This document shows positions 10,966 to 22,100 of a stretch of 58,185 nt of DNA, one piece after another. The notes beneath the pieces are model-generated. The model was given only the letters and a program-made list of their open reading frames with translations, made no database searches and was not told where the DNA came from. The stretch's first letter is position 1. Every line of letters starts with the position of its first letter. Made by a program: the position numbers and the translations under genes. The DNA is from Mycoemilia scoparia. Its lineage: Eukaryota > Kickxellomycota > Kickxellomycetes > Kickxellales > Kickxellaceae. The stretch spans positions 1 through 58,185 of the forward strand of contig JANBPU010000102.1 in assembly GCA_027575805.1 (NCBI GenBank), given 5' to 3'.

Positions 10966-13037
10966 CTATCTCTTCTTTTTGTCAGCGTAAAATGAGGCCA
11001 AGGCACCGGTATCTGTTTCGGGATTCGGACCCTGGCGTTTCTTTTCACGTTCGATTCGCTCTTTCTCAATCTTTTCAAGAGCAGCAAGTTTCTTGATATC
11101 AATGACATTCTTTTGCCGTTTTCTGAGGAAGCGGTGAGCAGCAGAATTCCGTCCTCTCTTTTTCTTTTTGAGCTGGATGCCATTCTCTTTCTTCTCAGCC
11201 ATATTCTCCAGAAGTCGCTCCTTTGCAGCCTTAACCCTTTCTTCGCGAGTTGTAGATGCGGCCTGACCAATGCTGTTGGGGTTGAGTGAGATCATATCTG
11301 GTTGGATCTTGTCAAGAAGTGAGTGGATCTCCATTTCTCTTCTCTGTTTCTGGGTTTCAAATGGATTGGTTTCAAGAGCATCGAAGTTGGGCTCACCAGC
11401 CCCTGGAACTATGATGGATGAAATTCCACTGCTATGACCAATCCCGAGAGTATCATCGTAGGGAACAAATTTCATTGAAGATATGGATTTTGATGGCATC
11501 ATGTGGCTGAGATATGGCGACTGCTGCTTGATTTTGAGTGCATCTTTCCAAATAGTGACGTGGGGACCATACCCAACCGATAGGAGGCCAAGCTGACTAA
11601 TATCTAGAGAGTGGGCAGGAGTAGGCGTGTAGTATGAGTGGAGCTCTTTGTATGAGCGGATGTCCCAGACTTTGAGAAGGCCATCAAGGCCACTGGTAGC
11701 CATGTATGTGCCACTGCGATCAATTGCAATGGACTGGACGGGGCCCTTGTGGCAAAGCATTTTGACTAGCGGCTGGTTGCTTGAAGGTGCCCACATACTA
11801 ACAACACCGCTTCCATGACCCAAAACTTCGATGGCATTATATGGATTTTGGCACAGAACTTTACAAGCTCCCATACCAGTTCGGTGTTCAGCAACAAGCT
11901 GGCCAGTTGATATATCTTGGTAACGAAGAACGCCCTGATTGCCAATACTTGTTAATAGAAAGTGGTATGGCAAAAAGTCTAGGGCGTGGGGCTCAATGTG
12001 TTTCTTTAGACAGTGGACCTCAGCACCAGTGTGGTCGTATATGTATACATATTTCTTTTGTGCAACTGCGAATAGGCTCTCGTTGTGAAGCCACCTGTAA
12101 TAGAAAATATTATAAAGCGATTAGTACATGGCAATAAATCCACTGCAGCAAAAAAAACATGAATTCATCAAAAAATAGGTTGCTTTAGGCATCCTTTGCC
12201 GTCAATTATTTTTAGCATCGATCTATGTATGGAAAACTTACTTTACATCACGTACTGTTTCTCTTAGATGGAGTTCATTTTTTAATTTGGCATTTTTCCA
12301 GTCAAATGATGCGATATGACCTTTTCTACCACCAATTAGTATATTCCTAATATCAAGACAAAGTATAAAGGTTATGATTAACAGGGAAAGGAGTGCGATC
12401 ATTCAAGCCTCAATGGTATTCTTCTTACCGTCCATTGCGTGTATAATCAATATGGTATGGTCCAAAGTTTTCCAAATTCAGATCGAAAATCTATTTTATA
12501 AACGATTGTATATTAATATTTACGTGGATATACTTGTTATCAGCAAAGATTTCAATATGATCACGAGCTACTAACCTTTTGAGCACTGTTAAGGTCAACA
12601 TTTTCTCCGATCTGTTGCTGGGTAAACTTGTAGGTCTTTTCGAGTCCTTCTGCCTCCAGATAACTACAAATGTTTGAGATAATAAGTGTTAAACTGAATT
12701 CTACACAATATGCAACTTAATACATGATATATTAATATATATTTACCCAGCACTTTCGGTCAACAAATTTTCTGCCTGTGCAGCCTGTAGTAATGCACTC
12801 TCATTCTTATTTTTGGTTTGTTTCAAGACTATTTTGCTCTTCCAGTTTGTTACATTCTATCAAATTTCGTAAAAACTAATGGCATTAGTTTGATGAAATA
12901 CACCTGTATATAATTATATTGGGTTTTATCTAGCCTTTTCAACTTACAATGAAGGCCTGGTCGGAACCTCTCTTGTATTTTGGTAGGTTTTTCTTTGTTG
13001 CCTTGGTGGCTTTTGGCTTCTTCTGATTCTCAGACAT
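10966..13037 (-). CDS. UTP7: UTP7/WDR46 (BING4), U3 snoRNP small-subunit processome protein
   Basis: Six exons on the minus strand (12948-13037, 12747-12856, 12576-12663, 12429-12490, 12242-12346, 10966-12094) give 527 aa; yeast Utp7 is of similar size. The start MSENQKKPK follows a lysine-rich style usual for nucleolar proteins. The diagnostic [20 protein letters not shown] stretch is assembled across introns 2 and 3. WD40 blades follow ([35 protein letters not shown]), then the BING4 C-terminal domain ([20 protein letters not shown] and [13 protein letters not shown]) and a basic coiled tail. It should work in 18S rRNA processing within the 90S pre-ribosome. It is divergent from PRP31, with 291 bp between the two starts. 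Confidence 0.93.
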
Positions 13038-13328
13038 CTTTTTGGTATAAATAAATGTGTGTAAATTTTGAGGAAGACAGAGAGAAATGGATATTCGCGA
13101 CCTGTGATTTTTGAAAAAGTTTATGAAGCAAAAAAAGAAGCAATATGTCTACGTGATTGGATCAGGAAAAATTAATCACATTAAATTCCGTGCGAATGCA
13201 AGCAAAATAGTTAGATAGTAGCCCATAACTGAAAGTTATAGCTTAACAATTTCAAAGTAGTTTATAAAGCCAAAATTAGATTCAGGAATAGACAAGTATA
13301 TCTTTAGGATTATTATTCACATTTAACA

Positions 13329-15471
13329 ATGTCCTTAGAAGACGATCTTCTCGACGATTTGAATGACTTGGGTGGAGACGACACCAGAAGCATCGGTTCC
13401 GATAATGAGGACTCAAAGAATCATGGAGACAATATGGATATCGCTGATGACAATGACGAAGATGACGAAGGTGATAACTCCAATGATGCTATAGAAGGAG
13501 ATTTGGATGAAGAACAACGAGCATTATTGGCACAAATGGCCCGAAAGGCCAAAGATATTCACAAGATCACAAGTATTGCTAACGGAAGTCGGTTAAAGAG
13601 CATCCTTGAACAAATTGACGAGAATTTCAAAACCCCTGTATCAGAAAAGAAGTTTTATGGGCCTATAGAAGAGGACCCGGAATACAAGTTAGTACTGAAG
13701 GCAAATGATATTTCTACCGAAATTGGTGGAGAAATGATGGTTGTACATAAGGTAATGGTTCAAATAGGAATAATTAATATGATAACTCCTGGTATAGATA
13801 ATTTGCATTTCTTTGTATACTAAACTGATGGTTGTTTTTTTAAATATTATAGTACTTACGAGATCATTATAGACCGAGATTTCCAGAATTGGAGACATTG
13901 GTTCCAGATGCTTATGACTATGCTCGTACAGTCAAGTCTATTGGAAACAAGTCCGATCTTAATGATACTAATTTAGATTCAATTCTAAAACCAGCGACCA
14001 AAATGGTCGTGACAGTTACTATATCGACAACTTCTGGAAAACCACTTCCAGAGGATGAGCTACAAAGAGTTAATGATGCCTGCGATATCATCGAGAGCCT
14101 GATTCAAGCAAAAGCAAAGGTAAATTAAGTGAAACATACCAAATTGCAGTAATACACAAAATAACATATATACTATATATTATCTTTAATTTGTAATGGG
14201 TTATATTTAGATTGTCGCCTATGTAGAATCAAGAATGGCATTCATTGCACCAAATCTATCCGCAGTTATCGGCTCCTCTACAGCAGCAAAGCTGATAGTA
14301 GCTGCAGGTGGTTTGGTATCTCTCTCAAAAGTTGCTGCTTGTAATATCCAGGTACTGATCCATATCTTTCTTCACCTAGCTATACCACTATAAAGGCACT
14401 TTATATCGACCTTTGCTGTGGCATTATTATTTTTACCGTTTAATAGGTTATAGGAAAATCCCACGAAGTGGGCACTGGATTATCAGGGCTGACAGTCAAG
14501 AAGCACGTGGGATATGTATACTATTCTGATGTCGTTCAGGATCTCCCAGACGATTTCCGAACAAAAATGATGAGGATGATATCCGCAAAGTAAGTTTTGC
14601 CACAGTCATATATGCCTATTAGCCACCACCACTACATTCCATACATACATATATTTATATATTGCTAAAACCAAACAATTGGATATTTATGGCTTTTTAT
14701 AGGTGTGCTTTGGCAAGCCGCGTAGATGCTCAACATGAGTATCCTGATGGTTAGTAGAATTCTAGACTATCATTGCCATTACACCCAGTCTTTCAACAGC
14801 GGTTATCCCCAGGATATTAAAGCTTTATTTGACCACACTGTTTTAGGCTCTATGGGCAAACAGTTCCGCGAAGATCTTGATGCCAGAGTTGAAAAGCTTA
14901 GGGAGGCGGCACCACTTAGGGCAGTAAAAGCCTTACCAGTCCCAAAGGATCCACAAAAGAAGAGGCGTGGAGGGCGTAGATTCCGAAAGCTCAAGGAAGC
15001 CAATGCTACGACAGAGCTGATGAAGTTGAAGAATCGTGTTCAGTTTGGTGTTGAGCAAAGTGAGCACCTGGATATGGACGAAACTGAGGGTATGGGCATG
15101 ATCCATAATCAAAAGGGAAGAATCAGAGCCATCAAAAATGATTCATCAAAGAAGAGTAAGTATTGGTATGCGTTGAAGATGCACAAGTTGTTGGAATTCA
15201 GCCGAACGGTCCTTAATTATACGCGTATTTTGTCTATTTCACTTCAATAGTTGCTCTATCAAAAAAATACCAAAAAATACTTGGAAGAACCGCCGCATCA
15301 GGAACTCAAACCTCTGGCCTGTCAACCTCGCTTGCCTTTACTCCTGTGCAAGGCTTTGAATTGACAAACCCGCAATCCTTGGCAGAGCGCCAGCAAAGGG
15401 TCAAGGAGGCTAATGAGCGTTATTTTGGCAGTGCAACTCCGTTCAGTACTGCAAAGAGAAAGCGACAATAG
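13329..15471 (+). CDS. PRP31: PRP31, U4/U6 snRNP pre-mRNA splicing factor
   Basis: Seven exons (13329-13751, 13853-14119, 14211-14351, 14447-14589, 14703-14749, 14847-15155, 15251-15471) encode 516 aa; human PRPF31 has 499. An acidic N-terminus ([14 protein letters not shown]) precedes the NOSIC region. The Nop domain is clear: [37 protein letters not shown], then [10 protein letters not shown]. The C-terminus has the basic [14 protein letters not shown] patch and [14 protein letters not shown], both Prp31 hallmarks. The protein binds the 15.5K-bound U4 5' stem-loop and helps build the U4/U6.U5 tri-snRNP in the nucleus. All six introns have GT-AG ends and preserve frame. Confidence 0.96.
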
Positions 15472-16289
15472 TGGCATATCCTTCTTGCTTTATCTCCACC
15501 ATACCTCTCCTGTCAGATTTCTAGCACTTTTTAGAAATCATATAAGCGCCCCCATACGTTTGTGATGGCTGCTGCCACATTCAATAATAAATACATTTAG
15601 TAAATTGGTTTACATAATAAGAAGTGTGCCTGGTTTGGCCAGCTTAGAGACGGAAAATGTTTGATAGTGCATGGTTTGGTGATGATAAAAATAAACCATA
15701 CATCTACCAAAGTCATGGCTCTGATCTGGATTATTATTTTCTAAAACACGCATTGGAGTTTCATTGCAAAAAGAAGCAGCCATCTTTGCGGGCAAATAGC
15801 CTTATCTGGGACACAATCAAAAGAAGATGTGTGTAAAAACAAGGATATTCTCTGTAAATTTAAATCGTACTGAATCAAGCATGCGTGGCTCAAACCACCA
15901 TCAACTTGCACAACAATACCTGCTGGCTATTAAGGAAAAAGGATCTTGGCTGGATTATGTCGTACGACACTATAGATGGGCACCCTTATATTACGACTGA
16001 AGGGTATTACAGTCCGAGCATTTTGCTAAAGGAGCAAAAGAGAGTCCTTAAAGAAAGTATGGCTGAACGCATAGAACTTGGCCTTTTACTCTATCTGGGT
16101 GCTGTTTGTGGCAGATATGCCTCTGTGTTATATCTTCTAGTAATGGCATGGAGATAGCGATATAGTGATTTACCAATAGTTCCAGTAATGGATATATAAG
16201 TTGCCTTGATTCTTCTAAATTACCTCCCTACCTTTCAATCCTGCTTTCGAAAGCCAACCCCACCTTTTATTCCCGAAACATCTCCCAGT
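15472..16289 (+). other. intergenic region upstream of CorA-type transporter
   Basis: This holds the 3' end of PRP31 and the promoter of the transporter gene. A 39-codon ATG ORF starts at 15881 and a longer open frame without an ATG lies at 15885-16157. Neither has a recognisable domain, so they are not called. Confidence 0.45.
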
Positions 16290-18644
16290 ATGAATCCAAA
16301 TAGAAACACTGCAACCAGCAACTACCACAAGTCGTCTGCGCATGAAGCACCCCCTTATCGTCACCAAGATGGCAGCCCACATTCATCCTTTTCTAAATCG
16401 CCTTCATTTTTATCAAAAAGCAGACAACTTCATCAAGGCAACCACCAAAGCTATGGTCCCAAATCGAACAACAGACAGTCAGTATACAGAAAGGTTCGTC
16501 CCGAAAAGTACATTCGCCGACAGAGCAAGTATCATATAAGCAACGATCTTCTCAGCACTCTCCAAAATCACCAAAAGAATGGCGGACAGCCATCGCCGAA
16601 GTTCAATTATAGAAACACGATATTTGAAAAGTACAACAGCATCATCTTCCCAAACGATAGCCTGCTCGACCACTATCGATTTGGGAACAGCACACTCGAT
16701 TTGGCGGGAGACATGGTCCCTGAAGGTTGGAATACCACACTCAACGGCAGAATGACGCTGTATGTACCAAATCGCCCAGTATCCAGAGGAAATACCATTG
16801 GTTCTTTGAATATAGACGGAATGGATTTCCATGAAATTTTACAAAACATTGAAAGAAAGTCTGGTCAAAATGATAGCGGAGATGCGATATGTGACAGCAA
16901 CAATATCTTCTGGCTTGATATAAACAACCCAACCCTTGACGAATTGCAAGCCCTGGCTGATACGTTTGACATCCATCCACTTTCGATAGAAAACATACTA
17001 TATGATCTTCCAACAGCAGACAAGTACGAGGCCTTCAAGACATACGACTTTATTTGCTACCGAGCACTTATTGCCAAAAACCATGATCAGGGTGAAAATA
17101 GCAAGAATTCCAGCCATGGCAGTAATGTGAGAAAAGTCTCCAATCCAGCGCCAAAGATGTTTAGTGATAGAAAAGCCAATGCATCATCATTTCGAATTCC
17201 AACACCTGCAGCCAAATATGGTGGTAACTACAACCATTACAACTCTGAAAAAATCAGCGCATCTTCATCCCAAACCAAGCATCATCATTATTCATGTGGT
17301 GGAAGAGACACCTTGCTCAAGAAAAATGGTAGACACGTATCCCCAGAAATTGGAAAATTTACATCAGTAGGAAACCACGGATCTTTGAGCTCCAATCCAT
17401 ATTACTATTGTCAAAGTCTACCGCCAAAAGCAGCCACATTCCAGTCTGTTCGATCCACATCTGCCGCAAGCACATTTTATGAACAACGCCATCAGAATAT
17501 ACCAATGGGAACATTTGACTCATACTTACAAAACAATAACCCCAGCAATAATGGTAATGACCAAGAGCTGTCGGATGAAAAATCCACACCATTATTTATA
17601 ATCATACTCCCACAAGGAATAATAACGTGCCACCACACGGAAGTAGACAGCATTCGGCAAACAATGGCCAGGCTCTCGCACGAACAGCATGACATGCCGA
17701 TCAACCCCCATTACATTGCCTACACTATTCTTGACGATGTAACCGAAGAAGTCCTTCCTCTGTCCAAATCCATGGAAGTCCAGACAGGAATCATTGACGA
17801 GCTAGTTTTCCACCTCACCGACAAAGAGCAAACCCAGCTGCTCAACTTTATCAGCTCGCAAAGACGGCAGGTGCTGTGGCTTTTGCGTGTCCTGCACGGC
17901 AAAAAGGAAGTGGTCAAGGGGTTGGAAAGACGAGTCAAGGAGAGAGCACGCAATAGTGTGAACAGGGCTGCTAATGCTGCTACTGTGGCTTCAGCCAAGC
18001 AAGGAAAATCAGATAAGACCAGATCTAATGTCGATTCCAACAAGAATGAACATCATTGCTTGAATGATAGACCTTATAAACCATTAAGCCCTAATGTTCC
18101 AATTACAGCAGTGGCCTCAAATCCCGATCTACTACAATCTTCAATCGATTCGATTGAAAAGATCGGCTACTATCTGCCACAAATCAAAAATAATTCCAAA
18201 AATAACGACAATTCTAACGATAAAGCCAATAGCAGCAATGACAATGACGAAAGCAACAGCGCCCAAACTCAACAAGTTTACACACCATGGACAGTATGGG
18301 CAGATCTATCCCGCTACCTAAACGACATCTACGACCACATCGAAATGATGGCAACATCGGTCCACCAATGTGAGCGGATCTTATCTCGGGCCAATGCAAA
18401 CTACATGTCCCGGGTCAATCTCCAAATGTCCATAGCATCCCAAAAAACTAACAAAATCGTAGGCCGCCTAACCTTTGTGACCGTCCTGTTCCTTCCCATG
18501 AACTTGGTCACTGGAATCTGGAACATGAACATCCAAGTGCCTGGACAAGGCCAAGAAAATTTGAATTGGTTTTTTGGGCTAAATGGTTTTATGGCACTTA
18601 TAGCCATTGTGTATATTTATTTTATGTGGAAGTATAATTTATAA
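16290..18644 (+). CDS. CorA/ALR-type divalent metal (Mg2+) transporter with altered GMN motif
   Basis: The first ATG in frame is at 16290 (MNPNRNTATS), giving 784 aa; the open frame extends upstream but without ATG. The N-terminal ~200 residues are Ser/His/Asn-rich. The CorA soluble domain begins near IFWLDINNPTLDELQALAD and continues through IHPLSIENILYD. It is split by two low-complexity inserts (17090-17560 and 17950-18270). A long stalk helix and two C-terminal membrane segments follow: LTFVTVLFLPMNLVTGIW and NGFMALIAIVYIYFMW. The loop after TM1 reads GIWNMNIQVPGQ where CorA, Alr and Mnr2 proteins carry Gly-Met-Asn, so the glycine is replaced by Asn. The family role is Mg2+ movement at the plasma or vacuolar membrane, probably as a pentamer. 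Whether this variant transports Mg2+ is open. Confidence 0.87.
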   Translation: MNPNRNTATSNYHKSSAHEAPPYRHQDGSPHSSFSKSPSFLSKSRQLHQGNHQSYGPKSNNRQSVYRKVRPEKYIRRQSKYHISNDLLSTLQNHQKNGGQPSPKFNYRNTIFEKYNSIIFPNDSLLDHYRFGNSTLDLAGDMVPEGWNTTLNGRMTLYVPNRPVSRGNTIGSLNIDGMDFHEILQNIERKSGQNDSGDAICDSNNIFWLDINNPTLDELQALADTFDIHPLSIENILYDLPTADKYEAFKTYDFICYRALIAKNHDQGENSKNSSHGSNVRKVSNPAPKMFSDRKANASSFRIPTPAAKYGGNYNHYNSEKISASSSQTKHHHYSCGGRDTLLKKNGRHVSPEIGKFTSVGNHGSLSSNPYYYCQSLPPKAATFQSVRSTSAASTFYEQRHQNIPMGTFDSYLQNNNPSNNGNDQELSDEKSTPLFIIILPQGIITCHHTEVDSIRQTMARLSHEQHDMPINPHYIAYTILDDVTEEVLPLSKSMEVQTGIIDELVFHLTDKEQTQLLNFISSQRRQVLWLLRVLHGKKEVVKGLERRVKERARNSVNRAANAATVASAKQGKSDKTRSNVDSNKNEHHCLNDRPYKPLSPNVPITAVASNPDLLQSSIDSIEKIGYYLPQIKNNSKNNDNSNDKANSSNDNDESNSAQTQQVYTPWTVWADLSRYLNDIYDHIEMMATSVHQCERILSRANANYMSRVNLQMSIASQKTNKIVGRLTFVTVLFLPMNLVTGIWNMNIQVPGQGQENLNWFFGLNGFMALIAIVYIYFMWKYNL

Positions 18645-19167
18645 TAGATTGATTTGTTGTTGTCATTTTTTTGTGGCAATATCTTCTGCCTTTATTTTCC
18701 TAATAGCATTTCGTTTTTTTCATCATCATCATCATCATTTAATTGACCTGATACTATTTAATACAAAAAAATGTGCAAGCCAAGTTGCTGTTGCTATTGG
18801 ATTGAAAAAACCCATAATAAAAAATTACTCATTACAAATCAGATTCAATTGTCAGAGTGACCTCACAAGCCAGCAGAGCCTCAAATTTTACCCATATCCA
18901 TTGCTCGTCTGTATTTTCAAAACATTTCTCATCTCCCATACACACCAAATATTAAACTAGTAGTTTGACTGTTTTATATATATTTTGTCTATTTTGTACA
19001 AAAAAAAAGAAAGGGAGGTTCGTACATATAACCTTGAAGTTGATTATCGTGAAAACCCAAGCACCAGACGTATATAAACACAGACAGGCATATAGATATA
19101 TATATAAATATATATATAGAGAGAGTGCGTGCAGACGTATATAGATATAGTAAATAAGCTATTCGAT
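18645..19167 (+). other. intergenic region with TA-rich promoter
   Basis: It contains a CAT repeat (~18720-18740) and a TA-rich tract (~19095-19125, mainly ATATATA) just before the DDB1 start, which probably belongs to its promoter. No gene was seen. Confidence 0.5.
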
Positions 19168-22100
19168 ATGCAATATCATTATGTTGTCACGGCACACAAG
19201 CCTACGTCTGTCCAAGCTGCGGTAAAGGGGACTTTTATAAACCCTGGAGTTTTGAATTTGATAGTTGCGTAAGTAATTGCTGTGTTGTTTACAGCGCTGT
19301 GCGCTTATATGAACTATGGATATGCTAGCAATGATGAGAGGTGATTCTTATTTTCTATTGAATTATCTTTATTAACCATGTATGTATGTATGTATGTATA
19401 TATATATTTGTAGTAAAAATAATGTTTTGGAAATATACCATACTTCTACTGAATCAGGTGCCAGGGTAGGGAGTAGCAGTGGGGATGTTGGAGGAACTGG
19501 TTCAAGTGGGGGCTTTAAGCTTATAGCCGAATATACGCTTAATGGTGTGATCCAAACTCTCGATTTTATTCATCCCCAGGGACGCATAACAGGCCTCATC
19601 TTCATAACGACGAGCAAACGACAATTCATGACTCTAGTTTGGGACAGCTTGACTGGAAAGCCAAGAACCGAATCAGCCGGAGACGTTATAGAAAGGGTTG
19701 GCCGACCAGTAGAAGGTGGTACAATAACCAGTGTAGACCCAGACAGTCGAGCTATTGCAATCCTAACATACCAAGGATTGTTGAAAATATTGCCAATGGT
19801 GTCTAATGAAGCTGATCAAAAACGAGCCCCCAAGTTGGTAAAACAGCTTTATAAGAAGAATCGTCCTGGCCTTGGGTTTTTCTCTCAAGGAGTCAGTGGT
19901 GGTGGTGGTGGTGGTGGCAGTTCAGCGTCGGCATCAGTAGGAATTTTAGGATTTGATACTATCCTTGCCAACAATAATAGTGGGAGAGATAATAGCCTTC
20001 AAAATGATTGGCCATATACCGTAAGATACCTAGCCAACCAACAGCCTGGAGGAGGAGGTACTTTTGTTAACTCTCCGACTTCGCCAGTATTTGATCACCC
20101 ATTCGGCATACCAACTACCAACGATATTAAAGGCAAAGGAAAAGCCGTTGCTTGTGAAGTCTTGATTGGTGACATATATCCTGGTCAATTATTCCGAATT
20201 GAGGAACTCAAAGTCATCGATATCAAGTTTCTTTATGGTTGCGAAAAGCCCACCCTTGCCATTCTTTATGAAGATAGCTCAATGGTCCGTAATATTCAAG
20301 TATATCAGGCCCATCTCGTAACCGATCAAGAATTGAAGGGTATATGGGACTACAGTAATGTTGATCCTACCGCATCTCAACTTGCTCCATTGCCTAATGG
20401 TTGTGGTGTCATTGTTTTGGCTCAAGACTCTATTACTTTTGTACCATTTAATTCTGACAATAGGTGTGGTAATGCTAAGGGCACTAGAGGGGGGGATAGT
20501 GCTCATAAGGCCAGTGAAATTGAAACAGCAGATTCACAGTCATCAAGGATAGTCGTTTCGACAAAATCTTCTGTTATTACAGCTTACGAATTTATTGACG
20601 ATAATGGCGAGAGATTGCTAATTGGTGACGAGGATGGTGTGCTTTCTTTGGTTGTTTTGATATATGAACAAAAACCCAAAAAGGTGGTCAAGGACATTCG
20701 TATACAGAGACTAGGTGATATCTCTACACCTACATCCCTGGCCCTATTGCCCAACGACAGACTCTTTATTGGTTCACACTATGGAGATTCCCAACTTATA
20801 AGACTAAATACTGAACCAGTGCCACTATCGAAATATCAAGAATTAGAAAAACTTGATCCCTGGTCATTCGGTAAAATCAATATACATGGCAAACCAATCT
20901 CCTCAAATCCGAATTCCGCTACATTTGTTGAACCCTTGGACACATTTTCCAATCTTGGTCCAATCGTAGACTTTTGTATCATAACCAATGAGGGCTATTT
21001 GAGTCAAGGTCAAGTAATCACATGCTCTGGAACTGGAACAAAACCAAGTCTGAGGATTGTACGCAATGGTATTGGTATTGAAAACGAGACATCGACTGTA
21101 ACAAATGGAATTCTTGGAATTTGGTCGCTAGCCAGTGCCTTATCACCATCAGATTCGAGCTATGTTGTTCTGACCTTCGTTAATGATACCCGCCTAATGG
21201 AAAGGCTGGAGTGTGATAACAGTGGTGGATATCGTATTGAAGAAGTTGATATCAGAAATACAGGTTGGGAATCTAATGAAACTACTCTGTTGGTTTCCAA
21301 TGTTGGAACTAATGGATCGCTAATTGTTCAAATTACTTCTAAATCGGTTAAACTTATTGAAGTTGATTCATGGATCCAAATATCTGCCTGGACATCTGAT
21401 AGCCTTGCTGTTCAACATAATAGATCTACCACTACTGCGCCCAAGATCATATCTGCCTGCTGTAATGGCGGTTCTCAGATTGCTCTTGCTCTCGAAAATG
21501 GCTTTATTGTATGTCTTGAGGTTCGTGGACTAAATCTCACTAATGTCGGATACACACAGGTCCCGAACGACGAAATTTCGTCCATAGACATCCATTCATT
21601 TACATCAGATAAGCATGATGCTCGATCAATGTATATTCTCGCTGGAACATGGTACAGTCGAAAAGTTTTGCTATTTTCGTTACCAAGCTTTACCATTGTG
21701 AACGAAATAGAACTTGATGATGACTCTGCCTTATGCAGGTCTTTGTTGATGTGCAAGATGGGAGGAGTATCATATATGATGGTTGGACTTGGGGATGGTC
21801 AACTGATAAACTATATTTGCGAGCTTCCGCTGACACAAAACACTGATATGGAAAAGATATACATCAAAGATAAGCGCAAAATCACATTGGGAACACGGCC
21901 ATTGAAGCTGCTACCATTCCTTAATGAGGGTGCACTACATATTTTGGTAGCTTCCGATCGTCCAACAGTCATATTTAATCATCACCGTAAACTAATGTAT
22001 TCAAACCTGAATGTTCCTGACATAACACATGCTTGTGCTTTCAGCTCGTCGGATTTGCCCAGTCGACTTTGCTTTGTCAATGGCATTAACCAGCTGACAA

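Noticed and set aside
15885..16157. A 90-codon frame upstream of the CorA-type gene
   Set aside because: It begins with GTG, not ATG, in a eukaryotic context and has no recognisable domain.
16206..16289. Upstream extension of the CorA-type gene
   Set aside because: The open frame starts at TTG; the first ATG is at 16290.
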